Shown piece by piece: positions 23,984 to 32,173 of a DNA stretch of 64,000 nt. Where the stretch lies: assembly GCA_028289645.1 (NCBI GenBank), contig JANQOK010000023.1, forward strand, positions 1 to 64,000, read 5' to 3'. The notes under the pieces were generated by a model, which saw only the letters and a list, made by a program, of their open reading frames with translations, searched no databases and had not been told where the DNA came from. A program made the translations under genes and the position numbers. This DNA is from Anderseniella sp. (GTDB taxonomy: Bacteria; Pseudomonadota; Alphaproteobacteria; Rhizobiales; Aestuariivirgaceae). How positions within the stretch are numbered: position 1 is the stretch's first letter; the number at the start of each line of letters is the position of its first letter.

Positions 23984-25359
23984 TCTGGCGGTCGCTCAGA
24001 TTCCGGTTGTTTGCGGCTGCTGCTGTCTGCATTGTCGGCGCACTGGTGCTGTACTGGAGCGTGTTGAGCCAGGTTTTCGAACAGCACGTGTCGGAGCGAT
24101 TGTACAAGGAGCTGGAAGCCCACCTGAACCAGCTCACGACACGCCTGGAAGCATCCGACAGGGGCGAGATCACAGTGACGGATGTTCTTGACAACCCTCG
24201 GTTTGAGCGTCCGTTCGGCGGATTGTACTGGCAGGTCAGGACTGCAGGTGGAGAGGTGTTTTCGTCACGTTCCCTGTGGGACCAGACAATCACCGCACCG
24301 GGCGTTCAGGGCAGAACCGGCGAGATTTCCAGGCACCGCGATGTCAAATCCAATGCCGGAACCTTGTTGCTTGTAGAGCGAACCGTCGTCATGAAGGCGG
24401 GCCGCAAGGATCTACAGGTTCAGCTCGTCGTGGCCATGGACCAGAACGAGCTCAACACGGCACGGGCATCGTTTGCATCCGACGTGCTGATTCTTGTCTC
24501 GCTTCTGGCACTGTTCCTGTTCGCTGCGATGGCTGCCCAGACTCTGATCGGTTTGCGGCCACTGAGTACGCTCAGGCAGCGGGTCAAGGCGATTTCAAGC
24601 AACCGGCAGAATGTTCTGGAGGGCCAGTTTCCCAGTGAAGTGGAACCGCTGGTTGACGAGTTGAACGGCTTGCTCAATGAAAGGGCGGAAATGGTCGATC
24701 GCGCACGGGCCAGCGCATCGGATCTGGCGCATGGCCTCAAGACACCGCTGGCCATCCTGTCGGCCGAAGGCCGTGCCATCAAGGATGCCGGGCACGATGA
24801 AATTGCCCGTGAGATCGACCTGCAGATCGGGGTCATGAACCGGCAGATCGAACGGCAACTGGCCAGGGCCAGAGCGCGCGGACAACAAAGGCTCGCGGGG
24901 CAGGGTACGGAACTCAGGCCGGCGCTGAGCAAACTCATCCGCGCCTTCCGGCAACTGCCGCGCGGCGGGGAAATTTCCTGGCGCGAAGACATCGCAGACG
25001 GGCTTTATGCGGATATCGATCTGATGGACCTTGAAGAGGTTGCAGGCAACATTCTGGACAATGCGCGCAAGTGGACAGATGACGAAGTTGCAGTCAGCGT
25101 GAAGCTTGAGGGGCACAAACAAGTGGTAATCGCAGTTGAGGACAATGGCCCTGGTTTACCGCCTGAGCAAACCCTGGCGGTTACCCAGCGCGGCAGCCGC
25201 ATGGACGAGGACGCCCCCGGATCAGGTCTCGGCCTGGCCATCACGCAGGACATTCTGGAGATTTACAATGGCCACATGAGCATCGAAAACCTGCAACCGC
25301 ACGGGCTCAGGATCGAAATCATTCTGCCCGCATCAGGTACGGCGGGCGGTTCATCGTAA
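23980..25359 (+). CDS. Two-component sensor histidine kinase
   Basis: The 459-residue kinase has membrane segments near residues 10-30 and 165-185 flanking a periplasmic sensor domain. A HAMP-like linker follows, then a divergent H-box ASDLAHGLKTPLAILSAEGR with the phospho-His, then N-box DNARKW, VEDNGPGLPP and GSGLGLAITQDIL. The layout is of the PhoQ-like class. The ATGA overlap with the response regulator indicates coupling. Likely partner of the regulator and the PepSY protein. Confidence 0.93.
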   Translation: MIWRSLRFRLFAAAAVCIVGALVLYWSVLSQVFEQHVSERLYKELEAHLNQLTTRLEASDRGEITVTDVLDNPRFERPFGGLYWQVRTAGGEVFSSRSLWDQTITAPGVQGRTGEISRHRDVKSNAGTLLLVERTVVMKAGRKDLQVQLVVAMDQNELNTARASFASDVLILVSLLALFLFAAMAAQTLIGLRPLSTLRQRVKAISSNRQNVLEGQFPSEVEPLVDELNGLLNERAEMVDRARASASDLAHGLKTPLAILSAEGRAIKDAGHDEIAREIDLQIGVMNRQIERQLARARARGQQRLAGQGTELRPALSKLIRAFRQLPRGGEISWREDIADGLYADIDLMDLEEVAGNILDNARKWTDDEVAVSVKLEGHKQVVIAVEDNGPGLPPEQTLAVTQRGSRMDEDAPGSGLGLAITQDILEIYNGHMSIENLQPHGLRIEIILPASGTAGGSS

Positions 25360-25380
25360 GTCACGTGAAGGAGTTGAAAG

Positions 25381-25590
25381 ATGAGCGAGTTCAACTGGCA
25401 CACAGGCAACATTGTCCGGTCCACACCGGTTACGAAGAATTACAAGAATACCCAGAACGTCCGTCGTTTCCTGAAGGCGCAATGCGGCCCGGATTTCAGG
25501 TTCGACCGGCCCTTCATGCACTGGATCAAGGATGGCACAGACAAGACAATGGGCGACGTGGCCGACGAGTGGAAACGGCGGCATGGATGA
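25381..25590 (+). CDS. DUF6434 small protein
   Basis: The 69-residue protein reads FNWHTGNIVRSTPVTKNYKNTQNVRRF and DRPFMHWIKDGTDKTMGDVADEW, the conserved frame of the DUF6434/SAP-associated family. GGAG lies eight bases before the ATG. Basic, soluble; DNA binding is possible but unproven. It lies 21 bp after the kinase gene. Confidence 0.82.
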   Translation: MSEFNWHTGNIVRSTPVTKNYKNTQNVRRFLKAQCGPDFRFDRPFMHWIKDGTDKTMGDVADEWKRRHG

Positions 25591-25661
25591 GACGAAGGCA
25601 TGTCTCATCCAGCGCCACCACCTGCGACGGCTATGCACCGCGAGTATGACGGGAACCGAGA

Positions 25662-26624
25662 ATGAATTGCCTCACCCAACACAGTATTGAAGCCGCAAGG
25701 CGTCGAACTGGCGACAGGATACTGCAAACGCCGACCATCGCTCCCGCCCGATTGTCGAGGCTTGTCGGCCAGCAAGTGGCCCTTAAGCTGGAAAACCTTC
25801 AAATGGGCGGATCGTTCAAGCGACGCGGCGTGTTGAACAGGCTGCTGACACTTTCACCAGCCGACAAAGCAAGGAGACTGGTGGCGGTCAGTGGCGGAAA
25901 CTTCGGCATTGCTCTTGCGGAGGTCGGGGCTGAACTTATGCTTGATGTTGTCATTGTCCTGCCTCGCTCCGCTCCAGGGTCATCTGCCATGAGAATTGAG
26001 GCGGCGGGCGCCGAGGTGATCTGGACTGACTGTGTTGAAGCAGCGTTTGAACGGGCTGAACGCCTCAGCGGGAATGGTGATCTGCTCATCGACGACTGCG
26101 ATGACACAGTCATTGCAGCAGGATCCGGGACACTGGCCCTGGAATTTCTTGAAGCCCACCCTGACCTCACCGACATCCTGGTGTCGGTCGGTGGCGGTTC
26201 GATGATCTCCGGCGTTTGCGTTGCGGCAAGATCCAGAAATCCCAACATCAGGATCTGGGGAGTGGAAACTTTCGGGGCCGATGCGATGAGCCAGGCCATA
26301 GCAAAAGGCGGCCCGGTCAAAACACAGGTCACGTCAGCAATTTCGACTTTGGGTGTGCCTGAGGTCTCGCAGCTGTTTTATGATCACTGCAACAGTGTAG
26401 TTGAAAAGATTGTTCTGGTAACGGATGCAGAAGCGTTTGCCGGCGTGACTCAGTATGCCGAGATGTCGGGAATCTGGGCCGAGCCCGCGGCAGGTGCAAC
26501 GTTTCCAGCCCTGGCCAAGATTGCGCCAATACTCCCAGCAGACGCTACGATTGGTGTATTGATCTGTGGCGGTAACGCAAGTTTTGCCGATGTTGCCGCG
26601 TCGCAAACACCCAGGCCGGAGTAA
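25662..26624 (+). CDS. PLP-dependent threonine/serine dehydratase-like enzyme
   Basis: The 320-residue fold-type II PLP enzyme resembles catabolic threonine/serine dehydratases. The Schiff-base Lys is in LENLQMGGSFKRRGV (about residue 52). The phosphate-binding glycine loop is VSVGGGSMISGV (about residue 180). The C-terminal LICGGNASF matches the family. No regulatory ACT domain is present. It could also act as a hydroxyaspartate or diaminopropionate ammonia-lyase. Confidence 0.85.
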   Translation: MNCLTQHSIEAARRRTGDRILQTPTIAPARLSRLVGQQVALKLENLQMGGSFKRRGVLNRLLTLSPADKARRLVAVSGGNFGIALAEVGAELMLDVVIVLPRSAPGSSAMRIEAAGAEVIWTDCVEAAFERAERLSGNGDLLIDDCDDTVIAAGSGTLALEFLEAHPDLTDILVSVGGGSMISGVCVAARSRNPNIRIWGVETFGADAMSQAIAKGGPVKTQVTSAISTLGVPEVSQLFYDHCNSVVEKIVLVTDAEAFAGVTQYAEMSGIWAEPAAGATFPALAKIAPILPADATIGVLICGGNASFADVAASQTPRPE

Positions 26625-26719
26625 CGGAACGACAAACTCTGCGTCCGTTCCGGTTTCAATGGGCATTGTGCGTTCGATACCCATTCCTGACGCTCTGATA
26701 ACCAGTTGAAAATTCTACC

Positions 26720-26950
26720 ATGACGGGTATTCTGGAGGCAACAGACAACCTGTTCTGGGGGTGGCGAGGCACGGAGGAAAGCGTGACCCTTGTTCAGCTC
26801 ATCATGATCGGAATCTTTGCCGGTGTCGCCTATTTCCTGCTGCAGGTATTTGCAGATCTCGGTGACCAGAGTGCCGCGGTTCAGTTTGGCGGTTTCGCCG
26901 CAGTGCTGATGCTTATTGTTATCACCATCCGCAAAATGTTCCCCAGGTAG
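26720..26950 (+). CDS. Small membrane protein, two TM segments
   Basis: The 76-residue protein has hydrophobic segments at about 24-44 and 53-70 with a short acidic loop (DLGDQSA) between and a basic tail (RKMFPR). Codon use is that of a genuine gene. No family recognised. ATG start with no strong ribosome binding site. It converges on the following minus-strand gene. Confidence 0.6.
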   Translation: MTGILEATDNLFWGWRGTEESVTLVQLIMIGIFAGVAYFLLQVFADLGDQSAAVQFGGFAAVLMLIVITIRKMFPR

Positions 26951-26958
26951 ATTTGTAA

Positions 26959-27270
26959 TCAGTCTTGGGACGATGGGGCCGTGCTCTGGTCCAGATGTTT
27001 CCTGACGGCGGCTATCAACTCTTCGGTTCGCGCGATCTCGCCACCGATTGCCTGTTCAAAGTCGCTACCTTCGGTGCCGGTAGCTCCGGTCAGCCGGACC
27101 TCCAACTCGATCCCAAAAAACAATACCGTGGCCAAAAGCGCGGACGACTCAGGCGCCCGAGCGCGCAGCCTGGCCAGTGCGCTTAACGCCGTCTGGACAC
27201 AGGCCACCGCAGTCTTGTGATCATGTTCGCTCAGCTTCTGGGCGCGCACCAGAGCGTCGCGCACAAGCAC
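26959..27270 (-). CDS. Hypothetical helical protein, start uncertain
   Basis: The 103-residue segment is Ala/Leu-rich and helical, with convincing codon usage, and ends ...KHLDQSTAPSSQD. The first usable start is GTG 27270. Reading upstream in the same frame, coding-like sequence (SNDTLWQFAYDNAV) continues to a stop at 27355-27357. The true start may therefore be an unusual codon, such as ATC near 27321-27330 behind AAGGGA, or the gene is a fragment. No family recognised. Confidence 0.5.
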   Translation of the reverse strand: MLVRDALVRAQKLSEHDHKTAVACVQTALSALARLRARAPESSALLATVLFFGIELEVRLTGATGTEGSDFEQAIGGEIARTEELIAAVRKHLDQSTAPSSQD

Positions 27271-27620
27271 AGCGTTGTCATAGGCAAATTGCCAGAGCGT
27301 ATCGTTCGATTGGGGTAAGATGTGCCTGATTCCCTTTTCCGTCCGTCCGACAGGCTAGCGCTCAACTTGTAAATCGCAATGCGGCAACTGCAATTCATCC
27401 AGAACAGAATTACCGAACTGTCGATAACAGATGATGAATCGGAAAAATATATCAGGTTTGCACACGCCGCCCTCCAAAGCCCGCATGATGTCTCATCAAA
27501 CGGATGCCGTGTGCAAGCCTAGACCGATTCGCACAAAGAACATCGGCGATGTATCGGTTCGACGGTTTCGTGCGCAAGTCCACATGGTTGCCCTAAAGGT
27601 TTGCCGGCACAGCGCTCTGG
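27271..27620. other. Gap with possible extension of hypothetical gene
   Basis: The first 84 bases may still code for the N-terminus of the minus-strand hypothetical gene. From 27358 to 27620 I see no RNA gene, terminator with a T-run or convincing ORF. Confidence 0.4.
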
Positions 27621-28229
27621 TCAGCGCGATACCAGCTTCCTCAATTTTGCAACAGCGGTGTCGGTGTTTTCGCGAAACGCAATCGTGCTTTTGAAATTGC
27701 CCTCTGCGTCAACCAGGAAAACCGACGCCGTATGATCCATGGTGTAGTCGCCACTTTCGAGCGGTATCTTCCTGGAATAGACGTGCCAGGACCTGGCAAG
27801 GTCTGCAACGTCATCCGGCTTTCCGGTGATTCCGACAATGCGATCAGTGAAATTTGACACATAACTCTTCAAGATTTCGGGCGTGTCCCGTTCAGGATCC
27901 ACTGTTATGAAGAATGCCTTGATCGGTTCGCCCTCGTGCCCAAGTGTGTCCAGCCACGAGGCCATTTCATAAAGCGTTGTGGGGCATACTTCCGGGCAAT
28001 GGGTAAATCCGAAAAACACCGCGGTCGGGGACCCTTCGAACGCTTTCTCGGTTATCGGTTCTCCATTGTGATCGACAAGATTGAAAGGCTGGCCAATTCC
28101 CTTCGACTGAACGATTGTCTGGGACAATTGCCGGGGCGTGTCGGTGGTGGCGAGCCAGACACCTCCTCCGGTGACAATGAGGGCGGCGGCTGCCGCCCAG
28201 ATTGCCAGTCTCCTTTGCAGAGCGCTCAT
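27621..28229 (-). CDS. SCO-family copper protein (cytochrome oxidase assembly)
   Basis: The 202-residue SCO1/SenC protein is anchored by one N-terminal membrane segment (about 7-26) with a periplasmic thioredoxin-like domain. Copper ligands are visible: Cys-x3-Cys in FTHCPEVCPTTLYEM and the distal His in YTMDHTASVFLVD. SCO proteins deliver copper to the CuA site of cytochrome oxidase and reduce its thiols. Its ATG overlaps the stop of the PCu(A)C gene by one base, so both are made together. Confidence 0.93.
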   Translation of the reverse strand: MSALQRRLAIWAAAAALIVTGGGVWLATTDTPRQLSQTIVQSKGIGQPFNLVDHNGEPITEKAFEGSPTAVFFGFTHCPEVCPTTLYEMASWLDTLGHEGEPIKAFFITVDPERDTPEILKSYVSNFTDRIVGITGKPDDVADLARSWHVYSRKIPLESGDYTMDHTASVFLVDAEGNFKSTIAFRENTDTAVAKLRKLVSR

Positions 28230-28897
28230 CAGTTGCTGCTCCCGTGACCGGAGTGCTCACCGCCGTGCGCGTTCAGGTGCTTGCGGCTCTTGACGCTGAA
28301 CTCAACCTCGACGCTGCCGGCGTTTTTGAAAGTCAGTGTCGCCTTGCGGCTTTCACCTTCAGCCAGCGGTTCGGTCAGCTTCATGAACATGACGTGGTAG
28401 CCGCCAGGCTTCAGCATCACTTCTCCGCCTGCCGGAATTTCCAGGCCGTCCGCGAGCTCACGCATCTTCATGACGTCGTCCTGCATTTTCATTTCGTGGA
28501 TTTGAACCTCACCGGCAAACGCTGCCTGTCCGCCGACCAGAAAATCCGATGTGCTGCCGTTGTTCTTGATCATCATATAGCCTCCGGCAACAGGTGCCTT
28601 TGGGACGGTGGCACCGGCGCGAACATTGGTGATCACCAGATCTCCAACCGCATAGCTCGGCTGCTTCATCGATGAGTGGTCAGTGCTGGCACCGGACGAA
28701 GCGGCCAGAATTACCGTGCCGGGTGCCGAAGATGGTTGCGCATCCGGCAATTCAGAAGCGTGCACCACGGAATCAAGCTGGTCGGCAATCACAGCTTGCG
28801 ATGGTTGCTGCTTCGTTTGCGCCAGGGCGGCGGATGCCGTGATGAGGCTGGCTACCAGCGCCAGGGATATAGAGTCTATCTGCATTGTCGTCTCCAT
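28229..28897 (-). CDS. PCu(A)C-family periplasmic copper chaperone
   Basis: The 222-residue exported protein has a signal peptide (to about residue 27, ending SAALAQ). A 60-residue Ser/Ala-rich linker follows, then a PCu(A)C domain (about 75-205). The copper site H(M)x10Mx21HxM is present: VQIHEMKMQDDVMKM then GYHVMFMKL. The tail HGGEHSGHGSSN adds His. These chaperones carry Cu(I) to cytochrome oxidase with SCO, encoded immediately downstream. Confidence 0.92.
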   Translation of the reverse strand: METTMQIDSISLALVASLITASAALAQTKQQPSQAVIADQLDSVVHASELPDAQPSSAPGTVILAASSGASTDHSSMKQPSYAVGDLVITNVRAGATVPKAPVAGGYMMIKNNGSTSDFLVGGQAAFAGEVQIHEMKMQDDVMKMRELADGLEIPAGGEVMLKPGGYHVMFMKLTEPLAEGESRKATLTFKNAGSVEVEFSVKSRKHLNAHGGEHSGHGSSN

Positions 28898-29034
28898 TGC
28901 CGCGCGCGGACAGTCCTGCTGCAGCGGCCGAGTGGGGTTGTTTTTTGTAAGCTGAATTTCAATTGCAGCGGCTGATCTCAGCGTCGGGCAAGACCTAAAC
29001 GGGCCGCGCCGGGATTGCCGTATGGAGCTGCAGC

Positions 29035-29439
29035 CTAGATGAGCGGTGGCCCGCGCGTTGGCGTGCCGGCGTAGTGAACCGGCAGAAGCGCCGGATCATG
29101 AACCGCTGGCGCAGGATAACCGGCCACAGTACACGGCCGTGACCAGGCATGATCAGATACCGGCAGGATCGCAGCACCGGCCAGCCGGCAAAACTCACAA
29201 TCACTGAAGAAAATAGGGCCGCCGCTATCGTCGGTTCCGGATGGTGAATGGCAGATGACCGGCAAAGTGCCGTCGGGCAGGGCATAGGCGGACAGGTCAA
29301 CACTGGTTTGGGGAGAGGCTGCTGTCGGAGATACCGCCGGAACACTGTGGGCAAAGCTTGCGAAAAGCAGTGCGATCACACACAGCATGCGTGTCATCGT
29401 GCCGAGCGCCTTACGGCTTGTGTTTCCGGGTCGCTGCAT
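29035..29439 (-). CDS. Exported Cys-containing protein (DUF2946-like), copper locus
   Basis: The 134-residue protein has a signal peptide (RMLCVIALLFASFAHSVPA). It carries a CEFCRLAGAA motif near residue 80 and ends with His-containing VHYAGTPTRGPPLI, resembling DUF2946 proteins found beside copper genes. ATG 29439 has AAGGA five bases upstream; a longer frame from 29859 overlaps the divergent serine hydrolase gene and is not supported. It is first of a minus-strand run with PCu(A)C and SCO, 137 bp upstream of them. Confidence 0.75.
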   Translation of the reverse strand: MQRPGNTSRKALGTMTRMLCVIALLFASFAHSVPAVSPTAASPQTSVDLSAYALPDGTLPVICHSPSGTDDSGGPIFFSDCEFCRLAGAAILPVSDHAWSRPCTVAGYPAPAVHDPALLPVHYAGTPTRGPPLI

Positions 29440-29594
29440 CGTGTCCTTTTCCCCTCTACCAGCTATCACGCAGTATGCTGAATGGCGATTTGACACGTTG
29501 GCGCAGTGGATCTGGCACCTGGCTTGCTTGTTATGGCCGCAAGTGTTCGATCGCAGTTTGAGTGCCAGTTCAAATGCCTCAATATGAGACAGAT

Positions 29595-30806
29595 ATGCTG
29601 CGGGTATTGCTGGGAGCGGGGATTGTGATGGCGGGTGCCGGTCTGTTTTCGCCGGCCGAAGCGACGCCCGCCCATGAGCGCCTGGCGAAGACGGTTGCGG
29701 AAACCGCGGGCCCCAATCTCCAGCACCAGTTACAACATGTGCTCGACCACGCGGTTTCCCACACCCAACCGCATCCCGGCGCCGCCTTGCTCGCGATATC
29801 CAGATTGCATGGCGCCGACGACGCAGATCACCTTGCTGCCGCACTTGTAGTCGGGACACATAGCCAGTCCGACGACGCTCCGGTGTTCCTTAACACGCCA
29901 TTCGGTGTGGCAAGCATCACAAAGATGATGGTGGCGGCACTCACTTTTGTCTACGCAGAACGGGGCATGCTCGATCTTGACACACCGATCTCTGATCTGG
30001 TTGGCGGCAGCGGTTGGCTGTTGACACATGCCAGTCATCCGGAGTTCCGCGACAACCTGCAGTCTTCGACCCTGCGGGATCTGCTGGCGCATCGATCCGG
30101 TCTTCCCGATTACTGGCAGGGCGATGGGTTTTTGTCCTTGTGGCACAGGGCAAAGGACAAGAACTGGAACCCGACCGAACTGATCGACTGGGCGAGCCGG
30201 CAACAGCCTGCATGCGCACCCCGGTCATGTTTCAAGTACTCTGACACCAACTATGTCATTGTCGGTCTTGTGCTTGAGCAGTTGACTGTCCGTCAACTGC
30301 ACGAGCAGTTGCGGGCGGAGATTTTCAAACCGTTGCAGATGAATTGCAGCTGGATGTTCTTTCAGGAATCACTGCCCGTGGGCTGCGCTGAACCAACCCA
30401 TTCGTACGAGGGCGATCTGGACGTCACCGACAACAGGATGCAAAGCGCAGACTGGTCGGGAGGCGGCGTCTACAGCACCCTTGAAGATCAACTGAAACTG
30501 CTTCGCGGCCTGTTCACCGGCAAACTTGTCTCATCAAAAAGCCTGGCGGAAATGCAGCGATGGATCGAGAGCGACCTGGGCAACGACATTGAGTATGGGC
30601 TCGGTCTCTATAAAGCCAAGGCAGGCCCCGGCATGACGCTTATCGGGCATACCGGCATCCACAACGCGTTTTCATTCCTGTGGGTTGAAGAGGGCGTCCT
30701 TATCAGCGGCAGTCTCAACCAATCTGAAAATCACGCACTCAGCCAGCTTGTTTTCCCGGTTGTGCGGATATTGCGCGGCGGCGGTTACGGCAACCCTTCA
30801 CATTAG
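29595..30806 (+). CDS. Exported serine hydrolase (beta-lactamase/DD-peptidase family)
   Basis: The 403-residue class C beta-lactamase/AmpH-like hydrolase has a signal peptide (MLRVLLGAGIVMAGAGLF...EA). The nucleophile motif is SITK (GVASITKMM, about residue 107), the second motif YSDTNYVIVG, and the third HTG in LIGHTGIHNAFSF. The domain is full length. The start is uncertain between ATG 29574 and ATG 29595, neither with a good ribosome binding site. Substrate unknown: peptidoglycan peptides or esters are both possible. Confidence 0.86.
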   Translation: MLRVLLGAGIVMAGAGLFSPAEATPAHERLAKTVAETAGPNLQHQLQHVLDHAVSHTQPHPGAALLAISRLHGADDADHLAAALVVGTHSQSDDAPVFLNTPFGVASITKMMVAALTFVYAERGMLDLDTPISDLVGGSGWLLTHASHPEFRDNLQSSTLRDLLAHRSGLPDYWQGDGFLSLWHRAKDKNWNPTELIDWASRQQPACAPRSCFKYSDTNYVIVGLVLEQLTVRQLHEQLRAEIFKPLQMNCSWMFFQESLPVGCAEPTHSYEGDLDVTDNRMQSADWSGGGVYSTLEDQLKLLRGLFTGKLVSSKSLAEMQRWIESDLGNDIEYGLGLYKAKAGPGMTLIGHTGIHNAFSFLWVEEGVLISGSLNQSENHALSQLVFPVVRILRGGGYGNPSH

Positions 30807-30906
30807 AGCTACGTGGATTCGAATGCTCCATGCGGTCGCCCGGCCACGTCGAACGCGATCCGCTCATTCAGTTTGGCCGGGTGTTCCGGATCTGCTCTCA
30901 GGAACC

Positions 30907-31353
30907 CTATTCTGCCGCGACATTGCCGGCCAGTTCGTTCAGCGCCTGTTTGCAGCTTGCAAAGCGCTCCTCGGCGGCGCGAAGTTCCGCCCCGAGGGAT
31001 TCCAGGCGCGTGCTCAGCGTTTTCAGCAGAAGTTCGTTATAATCGATGTCTTCTCCACCATCTGCGGCCGTCTGAACAAGGCGCGCGATGTCCTTGACCT
31101 CCATTCCCAATGACCGCAACTGCTTCGACAATCGCAGCGAGCAAATGTCCTTGTAGCTGAACAGACGAAACCGCCCGCTTCGATGCGGGGTAATGATGCC
31201 TGACTGCTCATAGAAACGAATGGTGCGTGGTGTCATATCCAGGTTTTTTGACACCTCTCCGATTGTCATCAATGACTTGCCTGAGCTGCCATTGACCTGT
31301 GAAAGTTCGTTCAACAGGTTTGCAATTCTGGTTGTGGCTGTTGGTGCCGTCAT
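30907..31353 (-). CDS. MerR-family transcriptional regulator
   Basis: The 148-residue protein has the MerR winged helix MTIGEVSKNLDMTPRTIRFYEQSGIITPHRSGRFRLFSYKDI (about 29-75). A long antiparallel coiled-coil dimerisation helix (about 100-145) follows, and a single Cys lies near the end (FASCKQAL). It is not a metal-type MerR with paired cysteines. It lies 85 bp downstream of tfuA on the same strand, so it could belong to the YcaO/TfuA operon, but this is not certain. Confidence 0.88.
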   Translation of the reverse strand: MTAPTATTRIANLLNELSQVNGSSGKSLMTIGEVSKNLDMTPRTIRFYEQSGIITPHRSGRFRLFSYKDICSLRLSKQLRSLGMEVKDIARLVQTAADGGEDIDYNELLLKTLSTRLESLGAELRAAEERFASCKQALNELAGNVAAE

Positions 31354-31438
31354 CTCTCATACCCCCGTGTATCGCCGGCCGTTGGGCCCGTGCTTGGCGA
31401 CTGGCCAATCCCGGGAACCGTTGAGCCGGATAGTTTCT

Positions 31439-32173
31439 TCAGTTTTTTGCGTCCAAATCCTCGCACATCTCTATCCATTGTGATGTTTGGTTGAAGGTCC
31501 ATGGTTTTCCAGGCGCCACGGGCTCGTCCATGTCAGATTGCAGCCAGTCAACCAGTTCCAGTGCGTCTGCCTGTTTGGCGTCCACATATTTGGCTTTGGC
31601 AAGTTTGATCATCCGCTCGACGCGGTTTGCGTTCATGACCTGCATGTTTGCAAACACAGAGCGCAGGCTGAGCTCGGCATAGAACATCCGGTCGGCAACA
31701 GCTTTGGCATTTTTCCACTCTGTCTCGGAGATCAGGTTGTCCTTCATCATCGCATTGAGCGTTGCAACCACGTTTACGCGCGGTTCTGACAACGCCAGAT
31801 AGTTGAGTTCCGCCGGACCGTGGACCAGTGCAACATCGGAGTCATCGAACAGCGTGCCGGAGATGTAGTCATGGGCAATGGAGCCGATCGGGATCATGCC
31901 GAACGGCTGGCACTCGGCCGCGCGCAATGCGCCGAGGCTCGCAGCACCGGCAACCTTGGCGCCGCTTGAAAGGGCGAAGATAATCTCCTTGTGCCAGACA
32001 GACCTGGTCTGTTCGAAGTATCCATCGACAATACCAATTCTGGTCGCGCCATCGCGAACTGCCTGGGCGACATCTCCCCATGCCGCTGGACCGCGGACCA
32101 CGATGTCCGGACAGCGCTCCTTGATATTGGCAAGCTGACTGGCAAGGGTTGGGCCGGTAAACAGAACTTTCAT
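31439..32173 (-). CDS. TfuA-like protein (YcaO partner)
   Basis: The 244-residue TfuA-domain protein carries signature stretches VWHKEIIFALSSGAKVAGAASLGALRAAEC and FGMIPIGSIAHDYISG. TfuA proteins cooperate with YcaO enzymes to build backbone thioamides, probably by delivering sulfur; known cases are thioamitide RiPPs and methanogen McrA. The gene overlaps the YcaO gene end by four bases (ATGA). With only YcaO and TfuA and no separate dehydrogenase, a thioamide product is more likely than a thiazole. Confidence 0.92.
   Translation of the reverse strand: MKVLFTGPTLASQLANIKERCPDIVVRGPAAWGDVAQAVRDGATRIGIVDGYFEQTRSVWHKEIIFALSSGAKVAGAASLGALRAAECQPFGMIPIGSIAHDYISGTLFDDSDVALVHGPAELNYLALSEPRVNVVATLNAMMKDNLISETEWKNAKAVADRMFYAELSLRSVFANMQVMNANRVERMIKLAKAKYVDAKQADALELVDWLQSDMDEPVAPGKPWTFNQTSQWIEMCEDLDAKN

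Noticed and set aside
29440-29859. N-terminal extension of the DUF2946-like protein
   Set aside because: It would run across the divergent promoter and the serine hydrolase gene; ATG 29439 has a clear ribosome binding site and signal peptide.
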